Of a stretch of 64,000 nucleotides of DNA, positions 16,698-25,670 are shown piece by piece (position 1 is the first letter of the stretch; every line of letters starts with the position of its first letter). This DNA is from JADLDB01 sp040755835 (GTDB lineage Bacteria > Myxococcota > Myxococcia > Myxococcales > Myxococcaceae), in contig JBFMAB010000091.1 in the NCBI GenBank assembly GCA_040755835.1, positions 13,164 to 77,163 on the forward strand, read 5' to 3'. The notes under the pieces are model-generated. The model worked only from the letters and a program-made list of their open reading frames with translations. It did no database searches and was not told where the DNA came from. The position numbers were made by a program, and so were the translations under genes.

Positions 16698-18524
16698 TCA
16701 GGCGGCGAACTGGCGCTCGACGAGGCGCCGGTAGAGGCCCTCTTCGCCGACGAGCTCCGCGTGCGTGCCCGACTGCACCACCGCGCCGCTCTCGAGCACC
16801 ACCACGCGGTCCGCGTCCTTCACCGTCGACAGGCGGTGGGCGATGACCAGCGTGGTGCGGCCCTTCATCAACCGCTCGAGCGCCTCGCGCACCAGGTGCT
16901 CGCTCTCGGCGTCGAGCGCGCTGGTGGCCTCGTCGAGGATCAGGATGCGCGGGTTCTTCAGCACCGCGCGGGCGATCGCCACGCGCTGCTTCTGGCCGCC
17001 CGACAGCTGGATTCCGCGCTCGCCGACGAGCGTCTGGTAGCCCTCGGGGAAGCTCGAGATGAAGCCGTGCGCGTTCGCGAGCCGCGCCGCCGCCTCGACC
17101 TCCTCGTCGGTGGCCTCCGGCCGGCCGTAGCGGATGTTGTCGGCGATGCTGGTGGAGAACAAAAGCGGCTCCTGCGCCACCACGCCGACCTGCCTTCGGA
17201 GCCACTCCGCGTCGAGCTCCGGGTACGGTGAGCCGTCGAGCGTCAGGCGGCCCTCGAGCGGATCGTAGAGGCGGTACAGCATCGAGGCGATGGTGGACTT
17301 GCCCGCGCCCGACGGCCCGACGAGCGCCACCACCTCGCCGGGCTCGAGCTCGAGCGAGAAGTCCTTCAGCACGGTCACGTCGGGGCGCCCGGGGTAGGCG
17401 AACGTCACGTGCTCGAAGCGTACCGCGCCCTGCACGTGCTCGAGGGTGCGGCCGCCGGTCGGGGCGATCGCCGGCTCCCGGTGCAGGAGCTCGAAGACAC
17501 GCTCCGCGGCCCCCGCGGCCCGCTGCACGTCGGTCCACAGCTCGGCGAGCGCCGAGAGGCCGAACGCCATCTGCATCGTGTAGAAGAGGAAGCTGATCAG
17601 GTTGCCGGCCGTCATCTCGTCGGCGGCCACCATGCGCGCGCCGTACCAGAAGACGAAGACGCCCGCGGTGAACGCGGCGAAGAACGCGACGCCGAAGAAG
17701 GTGCCCGACAGGCGGATCCGCCTGAAGGCCAGCAGCAGCGAATCGTTCACCGCGCTCCGGTAGCGCTTCACCTCCGACGCCTCGGCCGAGAAGCTGCGCA
17801 CGGTGCGGATGCCGCCCAGCGACTCCACCGCCACCTCGCTCGCGCGGGCCAGCGCGTCCTGGGATTCGCGCGCCAGCTTGCGCACCCGCCGGCCGTAGAT
17901 GACGGCCGACAGCGCCACCGGCGGCACCACCGCGAGCATCATCAGCGTCAGCTTCGACGACGTGAACAGCAGCATGCCCAGCGCGCCGAGGGACTGGGTC
18001 AGGTTGCGCAGGACCATGCTGAGGTTCGCGGTGACCGTCGTCTGCAGCACGCTCGCGTCGCTCGACAGCCGGCTCGCCAGCTCGCCCGTCTTCTGCGAGT
18101 CGAAGAAGCCCGTCTCCTGCCGCATGATCGCCGCGTAGAGATCGCCGCGCAGCCGGCTGACGATGCGCTCGCCCGCGCGGCTGAACAACACGAAGCGCAG
18201 CGCCGAGGCGATCGCCGTGGCCGCGAAGATGACCACCAGCACCACCGCCAGGCGGTCGACGCGCGCGAGGTCCACCTTGCCCGCCGACACGTTGAGCAGC
18301 GCCTCGTCGAACAGGTTCCCCGCCGCGCGGGGGAACGCGAGGTTGCCCACCGAGCTGCCGAGGAGGAACACCGTCGCGAGCGCCAGCGACCAGCGCTCCG
18401 GCCATGCCAGCGCGTACAGCCGCCGCAGGGTCACGCCGAGCGGCGGCTTCTTTTCGGGGCGATCGGCTCTGCGGGGCGGGGCGGCCACGAACCGGAAGTT
18501 AATCCGCCCGGCCCGTTGGCACAC
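16698..18524 (-). CDS. ABC exporter, fused permease and ATPase (MsbA-like half transporter)
   Basis: A 608-residue half-transporter that should work as a homodimer. Six membrane helices in residues about 40-330 include SALRFVLFSRAGERIVSRLR and the coupling-helix motif ETGFFDSQKTGELASRL. The nucleotide-binding domain has Walker A GPSGAGKST (403-411), signature LSGGQ (507-511), Walker B ILILDEATSALD (527-538) and the switch IAHRLST. The order and similarity suggest a type IV lipid, peptide or drug exporter; the substrate is unknown. Start GTG 18524 has AAGGTG/AGAGG upstream; an internal GTG 12 codons later is possible. It is divergent from pilT. Confidence 0.88.
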   Translation of the reverse strand: MCQRAGRINFRFVAAPPRRADRPEKKPPLGVTLRRLYALAWPERWSLALATVFLLGSSVGNLAFPRAAGNLFDEALLNVSAGKVDLARVDRLAVVLVVIFAATAIASALRFVLFSRAGERIVSRLRGDLYAAIMRQETGFFDSQKTGELASRLSSDASVLQTTVTANLSMVLRNLTQSLGALGMLLFTSSKLTLMMLAVVPPVALSAVIYGRRVRKLARESQDALARASEVAVESLGGIRTVRSFSAEASEVKRYRSAVNDSLLLAFRRIRLSGTFFGVAFFAAFTAGVFVFWYGARMVAADEMTAGNLISFLFYTMQMAFGLSALAELWTDVQRAAGAAERVFELLHREPAIAPTGGRTLEHVQGAVRFEHVTFAYPGRPDVTVLKDFSLELEPGEVVALVGPSGAGKSTIASMLYRLYDPLEGRLTLDGSPYPELDAEWLRRQVGVVAQEPLLFSTSIADNIRYGRPEATDEEVEAAARLANAHGFISSFPEGYQTLVGERGIQLSGGQKQRVAIARAVLKNPRILILDEATSALDAESEHLVREALERLMKGRTTLVIAHRLSTVKDADRVVVLESGAVVQSGTHAELVGEEGLYRRLVERQFAA

Positions 18525-18613
18525 ACCTCTTCACCTTTCTTCACGTCGCTTCGGCGCGACGCCGACGGAATTTCCCGCGACGCCTGCGCCGGCGGCTAGC
18601 ATTCCGCGCCCGC

Positions 18614-20104
18614 ATGTCGACGCCGGAAGACGCGCTGATTGGGAAGATCGCAGTCCACTACAAGCTGGTGTCCACCGAGCAGCTGGCCCAGGCGACCGCG
18701 AAGCAGGGCGGCACCGGCAAGTCGATCGGGGACGTGATGCTGGAGCTCAAGTTGATCAGCGCTGACCAGCTCAAGTGGCTCAAGCAGGCCCAGGCGCAGT
18801 ACCTCGCCAGGCAGGCCGGCGGCGGAGGGCCGTCGCCGTCTGCGCCGAGCCCGTCGGCCGGCGCGCTCGCTCCCGCTCCCGCTCCCGCTCCTGCGCCTCG
18901 ACCGTCGACGCCGAGGCCGCAGCCGATCGCCCCGCCGGCCGCGTCACCCGCCGGGCCGCCCGCGCCGGCGCCCGTGGCCTCGACGCCCTCGGGCTTCCAT
19001 CAGGTGCACAGGGCGCAGACGGACTTCCATGGCGCCGCGGCGCAGGCGATGCGTTCGAGGTTGCCCACGCTGTCCGCCATTCTGTCCAAGGCGGTAGAGG
19101 CGAAAGCCAGCGACGTGCACATCCACGCCGGAGCGCCGCTGCAGATGCGCATCAACGGGCAGCTGAAGGAGCTGCGCACCGGCGTGCTGGACGCGGACGC
19201 CGTCGAGTTCATCTTGAAGGACGCGCTCAACGACGAGGAGCGCGCCCAGCTCAACGAGGAGATGGACTTCGACACCGCGCTGGTGATGCCGAACGTCGGA
19301 CGCTTCCGCTCGAGCTTCTACAAGCAGCAGCGCGGGTGGGACGCGGTGTTCCGGCCGATCCCCGCCGAGCCGCCCACGCTCGAGCAGCTCGGGCTGCCGG
19401 CGAACCTGAAGAGGCTGGCCGACTACCACCAGGGCCTGGTGCTGTTCACCGGGCCGGCGGGCTGCGGCAAGTCGTCGACCATGGCGGCGCTGGTCCGCAT
19501 GCTCAACGAGTCGCGCAACGATCACATCATCACGGTCGAGGACCCGATCGAGTACGTGCACACGCCGAAGGGCTGCGTGGTGAACCAGCGGCAGGCGGGC
19601 AAGCACACCAAGTCCTTCGCCAACGCGCTCCGCGCGGCGCTGCGCGAGGATCCGGACATCATCATCATCGGCGAGCTGCGCGACCTCGAGACGATCTCCC
19701 TGGCGATCACCGCCGCCGAGACGGGTCACCTCGTCATCGGCACGCTGCACACCAACAACGCGATCCGCACCATCAACCGGGTGCTGGACGTGTTTCCTCC
19801 CAAGCAGCAGGCGCAGATCCGCTCGATGGTGTCGGAGTCCCTGCGCGCGGTCATCTCGCAGCGGCTGGTGCCGACCGTCGATGGCTCCAGGCGCGTGCCG
19901 GCGATCGAGGCGCTCTTCGTGAAGCCGTCCGTGTCGAACCTGATCCGCGACGAGAAGACCTTCCAGATTCGCTCGGTGATGCAGACCGGCCGGAGCGAAG
20001 GCATGGTGCTGCTCGACGAGTCGCTCAACGACCTGGTGAAGGCGGGGACGATCAGCAAGGCGGCGGCGCGGGCCGTCGCCGAGGACCCCAAGCGCTTCGC
20101 CTGA
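18614..20104 (+). CDS. pilT: PilT-family retraction ATPase with N-terminal extension
   Basis: A 496-residue type IV pilus retraction ATPase. Residues 1-67 form a helical GspE-N-like domain (KLVSTEQLAQATAKQ, LISADQLKWLKQAQ), followed by an 80-residue Pro/Ala/Ser linker absent from classical PilT (about 345 residues). The ATPase core has Walker A GPAGCGKSS (280-288), Asp box TVEDPIEYVH, Walker B DIIIIGELRD and the His box TGHLVIGTLHTNN. VSNLIRDEKTFQIRSVMQTG resembles the PilT C-terminal region needed for retraction. It precedes a second pilT-like gene by 28 bp. It acts at the cytoplasmic base of the pilus, disassembling pilin. Confidence 0.88.
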   Translation: MSTPEDALIGKIAVHYKLVSTEQLAQATAKQGGTGKSIGDVMLELKLISADQLKWLKQAQAQYLARQAGGGGPSPSAPSPSAGALAPAPAPAPAPRPSTPRPQPIAPPAASPAGPPAPAPVASTPSGFHQVHRAQTDFHGAAAQAMRSRLPTLSAILSKAVEAKASDVHIHAGAPLQMRINGQLKELRTGVLDADAVEFILKDALNDEERAQLNEEMDFDTALVMPNVGRFRSSFYKQQRGWDAVFRPIPAEPPTLEQLGLPANLKRLADYHQGLVLFTGPAGCGKSSTMAALVRMLNESRNDHIITVEDPIEYVHTPKGCVVNQRQAGKHTKSFANALRAALREDPDIIIIGELRDLETISLAITAAETGHLVIGTLHTNNAIRTINRVLDVFPPKQQAQIRSMVSESLRAVISQRLVPTVDGSRRVPAIEALFVKPSVSNLIRDEKTFQIRSVMQTGRSEGMVLLDESLNDLVKAGTISKAAARAVAEDPKRFA

Positions 20105-20132
20105 GAACCTCCCACCCGGACCCTCTTCGACC

Positions 20133-21200
20133 ATGGCGCGACTCGACGTCCTCTTCCGGTACCTCAAGGACAACGGCGGCAGCGACCTGCACCTCGCGGC
20201 GGGCATGGTGCCCCACCTGCGGCAGCACGGCGTGGTGAAGCCGATCCAGGGCTGGCCGCCCTTCACCGACGAGTCCCTGCGCGATCACCTGATGGAGCTC
20301 ACCACCGAGGAGCAGTGGACCCACTTCTCGGAGAACCTGGATCTCGACTTTGCGTACGCGCTGCCGGGCGTGGCGCGCTTCCGCGCGAATTACTTCAACC
20401 AGGAGCGGGGCGCGGGCGCGGTGTTCCGCATCATCCCCGAGAAGATCCGCACGCTCGAGGAGCTCAAGGCGCCGGCCGCGCTCGCCGGCCTCGCCGACCT
20501 CGAGCAGGGGCTGGTCCTGGTGACAGGTCCGACGGGCTCGGGCAAGTCGACGACGCTCGCGGCGATCATCGACCTCATCAACACCAGGCACGCCAAACAC
20601 ATCATCACCATCGAGGACCCGGTCGAGTTCGTGCACCAGAACAAGAAGTGCACCCTGTCTCAGCGGGAGGTCGGCGCCGACACGAAGAGCTTCGCGGCGG
20701 CGCTGCGCTCGGCGATCCGCCAGGACCCCGGCGTCATCCTCGTCGGCGAAATGCGCGACATGGAGACGATCAGCCTGGCGATCACCGCCGCCGAGATGGG
20801 GGTGCTGGTGTTCGGCACGCTGCACACCAACAACGCGGCGAAGACGATCGACCGCGTCATCGACGCCTTCCCCACCGACCAGCAGCAGCAGGTGCGCACC
20901 ATGCTGTCGGAGTCGCTGGCCGCGGTGGTGTCGCAGCTGCTCCTCCGCACGCCCGACGGCCGCGGTCGCATCGCGGTGCACGAGATCCTGCTCAAGACCG
21001 CCGGCCTGCCCAACATCATCCGCGAAGGGAACACCCCGATGATCAACTCGATCATCCAGTCGGGGAAGGGGCAGGGCATGCAGGCGATGGACGACGTGCT
21101 CTACAGCCTCGCCCGCGAAGGGAAGATCGCGGCCGAGGACGCCTTCCACAAGGCGACCGCCAAGGCGCGCTTCGAGCCGCTCGTCGGCGTGAACCAGTAG
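20133..21200 (+). CDS. PilT/PilU-family ATPase, second copy
   Basis: A 355-residue ATPase of normal PilT length without the N-terminal extension of its neighbour. The N-terminal PAS-like region starts GGSDLHLAAGMVPHLR. Walker A is GPTGSGKST (132-140), then IEDPVEFVHQ, ILVGEMRDMET and LVFGTLHTNNA. The motif LPNIIREGNTPMINSIIQSG is the retraction-ATPase C-terminal signature. Tandem pilT genes often work as a PilT-PilU pair, in which the second supports the first under load; that division here is inferred. A perfect 16-bp palindrome follows its stop codon. Confidence 0.88.
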   Translation: MARLDVLFRYLKDNGGSDLHLAAGMVPHLRQHGVVKPIQGWPPFTDESLRDHLMELTTEEQWTHFSENLDLDFAYALPGVARFRANYFNQERGAGAVFRIIPEKIRTLEELKAPAALAGLADLEQGLVLVTGPTGSGKSTTLAAIIDLINTRHAKHIITIEDPVEFVHQNKKCTLSQREVGADTKSFAAALRSAIRQDPGVILVGEMRDMETISLAITAAEMGVLVFGTLHTNNAAKTIDRVIDAFPTDQQQQVRTMLSESLAAVVSQLLLRTPDGRGRIAVHEILLKTAGLPNIIREGNTPMINSIIQSGKGQGMQAMDDVLYSLAREGKIAAEDAFHKATAKARFEPLVGVNQ

Positions 21201-21216
21201 CCGGCGCCGGCGCCGG
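21201..21216. repeat. 16-bp GC palindrome after the second pilT gene
   Basis: CCGGCGCCGGCGCCGG is a perfect palindrome beginning at the base after the TAG stop. It could form a short hairpin or be a chance product of high GC; a role as terminator is not supported by a T-tract. Confidence 0.3.
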
Positions 21217-21282
21217 TCGTTAGGTGAATGGCCCATGGTCACCCTCACCCTCACCCTCGTGACGATCCTCTCCGGAGCCCCC

Positions 21283-21762
21283 ATGAGCATCTACGACTTC
21301 CAGGTGAAGCGCATCGACGGCAGCGACGCGTCGCTGGCCGAGTACAAAGGGAAGGCCCTGCTCATCGTGAACACCGCGTCGCAGTGCGGCTACACCCCGC
21401 AGTACAAGGGCCTCGAGGCGCTATACCAGCAGTACAAGGCGAGGGGCTTCGAGGTCCTCGCCTTCCCGTCGAACGACTTCGGCGCGCAGGAGCCGGGCTC
21501 GAACGACGAGATCAAGAAGTTCTGCGAACTCAAGTACAAGACGACGTTTCCGCTGTTCGCGAAGATCGCGGTGAAGGGCGACGCGGCGCACCCGCTGTAC
21601 AAGTACCTCACCGGGCTGAAGGAGAACGGCGGCGAGGTGAGCTGGAACTTCAACAAGTTCCTCGTCGCGCCGGACGGGAAGGTGGTGGCGCACCTGCCCA
21701 GCAGCGCCGACCCCGCGAGCGACGCGGTGAAGAAGCAGGTCGAGGCGGTGCTGCCGAAGTAG
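21283..21762 (+). CDS. Glutathione peroxidase family thiol peroxidase
   Basis: A 159-residue cytoplasmic peroxidase of the GPx family, reducing hydroperoxides with thioredoxin or glutathione. The peroxidatic cysteine is Cys35 in NTASQCGYTPQ, with Gln69 (FGAQEPGS) and the Trp of EVSWNFNKFLV completing the triad, so this is a Cys, not selenocysteine, enzyme. Cys81 sits where the resolving cysteine of thioredoxin-dependent members lies. The ATG at 21283 (MSIYDFQV) matches the family N-terminus and has GGAG upstream; an in-frame GTG/ATG extension to 21235 encodes TLTLTL and is rejected. Confidence 0.92.
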   Translation: MSIYDFQVKRIDGSDASLAEYKGKALLIVNTASQCGYTPQYKGLEALYQQYKARGFEVLAFPSNDFGAQEPGSNDEIKKFCELKYKTTFPLFAKIAVKGDAAHPLYKYLTGLKENGGEVSWNFNKFLVAPDGKVVAHLPSSADPASDAVKKQVEAVLPK

Positions 21763-21770
21763 CGAACAGG

Positions 21771-22853
21771 TCAGCCTGCCGCGGGCGCGGGCTTCTTGAA
21801 CAGCCTCGCCTTCAACTTCGGCTCCGTGACGTCCCACCAGCGGCAGCACGCGTACGTCAGCCCGACGAGCGCCGCCACCAGCGCCCAGTACAGCGGCCAG
21901 TCCGTCTGCCCGCGGAAGAAGCGGGTGAAGACGCCGACGTGCCGCTGGAAGAGCAGCATCTCGTGGAAGAAGTACGCCGACAGCGACCAGCCCCCGAAGC
22001 GGCCGGCCAGCTTCGCGAGCCGCGAGTCGACCGACTTCGGGAAGCGTGTCTCGACCAGCCGGAAGACCGCCACCAGCGACAGCACCAGCGTCCACCGCTG
22101 CGCCGCATTCGCCGGGTTGGTCAGCCAGAAGTTGTGCGGCGGGTACAGGTCCTTCACCTGCATGTCCTTCCACCACAGCAGCGCCCCCGCGCCGATGAGC
22201 AACAAGAGCCAGCGCCACAGCTGGGCTTCCGTCTTCATCATCGCCACCGTGACCCCGAAGGACGCGCCGAGGAAGACGTAGCCGGCCCACGGCAAGAGCG
22301 GGAACGTCGCGCCCGTCGTCGCGTCCAGCACGCCCGTCTTCGTGTTGAGGAAGAGCGAGGGAATGCCGCCGACGTCCTCGAAGAACGGCGAGACGGAGAA
22401 GACGGTCGCGGCGAGCGCCAGCATCACCCAGCGCAGCACCTGCGGCCGCGTCGACAGCCCGACGAGCAGGGGCAGAGCGAGCAGCAGCGACAGCCCGATG
22501 CAGTGGAGGATGTCGATGCGGAAGAGCCACTTCGGTTCGCGCAGCACCGGGAACCAGATGAAGTTGATGAAGCTCGCGACCAGCAGCACCTCGCCGAGCC
22601 GCTTGAGCGTCTTCTTCGCCTGCGCCTCCCGCCGGCCGGCGAGCGCCGCGCGCACCTGCACCAGCGCCAGCGCGAAGCCTGCCGAGAAAACGAAGGCCGG
22701 GGCCACCAGGCCGTCGATGCGCACCAGCTCCCAGCCCCACTTTGTCTCGATGAGGCCCTTCTTCAGCAGCACCTGACAGTGCGTTTGGATCATCACCACC
22801 ACCGCGACGCCGCGCAGCCAGTCGAAGGCGTGGATTCGGGCGCCCTGGGCCAT
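21771..22853 (-). CDS. HGSNAT-like/DUF1624 multi-pass acyltransferase-type membrane protein
   Basis: A 360-residue polytopic membrane protein. The N-terminus RIHAFDWLRGVAVVVMIQTH is the DxLRGxxxxxMxxxH signature of the heparan-alpha-glucosaminide N-acetyltransferase catalytic-like family. About ten hydrophobic helices follow, with ILHCIGLSLLLALPLL typical of the group. In eukaryotes the enzyme moves acetyl across the lysosomal membrane onto a sugar. In bacteria the acceptor, probably an envelope glycan or lipid, is unknown. A basic Lys/Pro-rich tail ends the protein. It is convergent with the peroxidase (8 bp) and divergent from the 70-residue gene. Confidence 0.78.
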   Translation of the reverse strand: MAQGARIHAFDWLRGVAVVVMIQTHCQVLLKKGLIETKWGWELVRIDGLVAPAFVFSAGFALALVQVRAALAGRREAQAKKTLKRLGEVLLVASFINFIWFPVLREPKWLFRIDILHCIGLSLLLALPLLVGLSTRPQVLRWVMLALAATVFSVSPFFEDVGGIPSLFLNTKTGVLDATTGATFPLLPWAGYVFLGASFGVTVAMMKTEAQLWRWLLLLIGAGALLWWKDMQVKDLYPPHNFWLTNPANAAQRWTLVLSLVAVFRLVETRFPKSVDSRLAKLAGRFGGWSLSAYFFHEMLLFQRHVGVFTRFFRGQTDWPLYWALVAALVGLTYACCRWWDVTEPKLKARLFKKPAPAAG

Positions 22854-22921
22854 CAGGCCTGGGAGTCTTCCAAGAAACGCCGCTGCCGAACGGCGAAAAG
22901 TGCGTTAGGTCTTCGAAGACC

Positions 22922-23134
22922 ATGGGAAGCCACGGTTCCGATCCGACGCGTCTGCCGGTGCCCTACACCCCGCCCGCCAACGCCCGCCCCGACATCGATC
23001 ACCACCTGCACGAGTGGACGAGCGGGACCCGCGGCGGCGGCAAGGTGCCGAAGGACTTCACCTGGGGCACCAACCCCAAGCAGACCCAGGAAGAGTTCGG
23101 CGCAGGCGACGCCGACAGGCCGCTCGGCAGCTGA
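22922..23134 (+). CDS. Small hypothetical protein (70 aa)
   Basis: A 70-residue hydrophilic protein (MGSHGSDPTRLPVPYTPP...) rich in Pro, Gly, Asp and His, with no helix-forming core and probably disordered. It has a clean ATG, GC-rich codon use and a tidy position: divergent from the HGSNAT-like gene and ending 7 bp before the convergent esterase. No family is recognised, and no Shine-Dalgarno is obvious. Confidence 0.55.
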   Translation: MGSHGSDPTRLPVPYTPPANARPDIDHHLHEWTSGTRGGGKVPKDFTWGTNPKQTQEEFGAGDADRPLGS

Positions 23135-23141
23135 CGCCGTT

Positions 23142-23867
<726 letters not shown>

Positions 23868-23929
23868 GCCGCCCGCCGTACGACGGATGGACGTGGGCGA
23901 CAAGCACTTGACCTCGCGCGCCGGCTGTA

Positions 23930-24607
23930 TTGCCCTCCATCGCCGTGGGTTTCGTGCTGAGGGTCACCGAAGGCGCCGGCGAGGGCGAGGAGTTCACCTT
24001 CGAAGGGGGCGAGGTCCGCCTCGGGCGCACCGCGGACAACGACGTCGTCATTCGCGATCCCGCGTCATCCCGCAGCCACTGCCGCATCTTCGAGAAGGGC
24101 GGGGCCCGTTTCATCGAAGACCTGAGGAGCGCCAACGGCACGCTGGTCAACGGCCAGACGCTCAAGGCACCGCACCCACTGTCGAGCGGCGATCGCATCA
24201 CCGTCGGCGACGTGGTGATGCTCTACGAGTCCGACGAGGTCGACCCCAACGCGACCCTGCTCAAGCCGCCGGACTCCACCGTCGATGAGGGCGCCGACGA
24301 AGATCCGAACGCCACCATCCTGAAGCCGCCCGCGGCCGCGCCGCCCCGGCGGCCGAGCCAGGCGAGGCCCGCCGCGCCGCGCCCGAGCCGGAGCCCGAAG
24401 CGGAAGAAGAGGCTCCGCCCGAGGAGGAGGACGAGCCCGCCAACACCGGCGACCTCGACGCGGGCGCCGAGGACGACTCCGAGCCCGTGGGGAACACGAC
24501 GAAGAACTTCGAGGTGCCTCCGCCGAAGGCGCTGGCGGCCCGCCGCTCGTCGGCCGCGGTGCGCCCGGCGCGACCCAGCGCGCGCGTCGAGGGGCCGTCG
24601 GCGATGA
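23930..24607 (+). CDS. FHA-domain protein, N-terminal part of a frameshifted gene
   Basis: Phosphothreonine-binding FHA domain at about residues 5-98: VRLGRTADNDVVIRDPASSRSHC holds the conserved Gly-Arg and Ser/His residues, and SANGTLVNG is the usual C-terminal loop. Two copies of DPNAT-LLKPP/ILKPP follow. From about residue 138 this frame becomes an implausible Arg/Ser/Pro run, while the frame one base back carries an acidic Glu/Pro linker that joins the next entry. The natural protein is therefore FHA + acidic linker + membrane helix + soluble domain, broken here by a -1 shift near 24337-24355. Starts at TTG 23930 or GTG 23945 are possible. Confidence 0.7.
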   Translation: MPSIAVGFVLRVTEGAGEGEEFTFEGGEVRLGRTADNDVVIRDPASSRSHCRIFEKGGARFIEDLRSANGTLVNGQTLKAPHPLSSGDRITVGDVVMLYESDEVDPNATLLKPPDSTVDEGADEDPNATILKPPAAAPPRRPSQARPAAPRPSRSPKRKKRLRPRRRTSPPTPATSTRAPRTTPSPWGTRRRTSRCLRRRRWRPAARRPRCARRDPARASRGRRR

Positions 24608-25578
24608 GCGCCGCTGAGCGCGCCCGCCAGCGCCGCGAGCTGTCGAGGTCGGCGATGGGCAAGGCGACGCTGTTCTGGCTCGAGCTGTCGAAGCCCGCGC
24701 GCGTCGTCGTCGCTCTCGTCGGCGCCATCGTCACGCTGGGCTTCATGGCGCTCGTCATCACCGCCGTCATGCCCCACCGCGCCGTCAAGCGCGAGGAGCC
24801 GGTCGAGCTGGTTCCGAACGCGGATCCGATCCCCGACGTCTTTGGCGCGGGTGAGGGCGTCGACTTCGAGCGGCCGGACATGAAGACCTTCACCTTCTCC
24901 GCCGCGTCGCCCACGCGCATCGTCGGCGTGCTGCACTACCAGGCCAAGGACATCTCGAAGGACGAGGTGACGGTGGAACTCAACGGTGCGCAGCTGGGCT
25001 CCGTGCCCCCCGACGGGCTCGACTCGGATCAGCGGGAGCTGGATCTCGTGCTGCCCGCGTCGGTGGTGAAGCCCCGCGAGCCCAACACCCTCGTGTTCGA
25101 CAACGTGCAGAATCCGCCTGGTGACGATCCCTGGCGCATCTGGAACATCTGGGTCGAGATCATTCCCGTTCCCGAGATGAGCACCGACGAGGCCACCCGG
25201 CAGGCCAAGGAAGAGGTCGACAAGGCCGCCAAGTTCTATGAGCAGCGCAACGTCGGCGCCGAAAACCTCTTCCGCGCCTGGAAGACCTACCGCGAGGCCT
25301 GGCTCCTCCTCGAATCCACCCCCGACCGGCCCGAGGCGCTGCTCGCGATCGCGCGCACGCGCATGCGGGAGATCCGCCCGGAGCTCGACGCCAAGTGCTC
25401 GGCCATGCTGGTCGGCTACCGGCAAGCGATTACCCAGAAGAATCAGGATCTTGAGAAGGCCCGGCGGGTGCTCGAGGGGATCCCCGCGCACTTCCCGACC
25501 AAAGAGCACTACTGCTACAACGTCGCCCGCTCGCTCCTGGCGGACCTGGACGACCTGGGTGAGATGCCGGCGCAGTAG
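24487..25578 (+). CDS. Membrane protein, C-terminal part of the split FHA gene
   Basis: Open from GTG 24487 but in fact continuous upstream to about 24345 in this frame. It encodes an acidic linker (EPEPEAEEEAPPEEEDEPAN), a basic stretch, one transmembrane helix (VVALVGAIVTLGFMALVITAV) and a soluble domain of about 260 residues with a beta-sandwich-like first half (VGVLHYQAKDISKDEVTVEL, LVFDNVQNPPGDDPWRIWNIWV) and helical repeats of TPR character (ENLFRAWKTYREAWLLLES). FHA domains fused to membrane anchors link Ser/Thr kinase signalling to envelope machines. The gene sits 92 bp upstream of Tad-like module 1 and may serve it. Confidence 0.72.
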   Translation: MGNTTKNFEVPPPKALAARRSSAAVRPARPSARVEGPSAMSAAERARQRRELSRSAMGKATLFWLELSKPARVVVALVGAIVTLGFMALVITAVMPHRAVKREEPVELVPNADPIPDVFGAGEGVDFERPDMKTFTFSAASPTRIVGVLHYQAKDISKDEVTVELNGAQLGSVPPDGLDSDQRELDLVLPASVVKPREPNTLVFDNVQNPPGDDPWRIWNIWVEIIPVPEMSTDEATRQAKEEVDKAAKFYEQRNVGAENLFRAWKTYREAWLLLESTPDRPEALLAIARTRMREIRPELDAKCSAMLVGYRQAITQKNQDLEKARRVLEGIPAHFPTKEHYCYNVARSLLADLDDLGEMPAQ

Positions 25579-25670
25579 CGACCACATCGGCCTCGGAACG
25601 ACGAGTGTTCAGCGCGTCCACTCGGCGGATGGAGCGGGTGTCACCTCGCGGCGACAATCATCCCGTGAGA

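Noticed and set aside
21235..21282. N-terminal extension of the glutathione peroxidase
   Set aside because: It encodes TLTLTL from a simple TCACCC repeat; the family start is MSIYDF at 21283.
20052..21290. 412-codon minus-strand frame over the second pilT
   Set aside because: His/Arg-rich shadow of the true PilT frame with no motifs.
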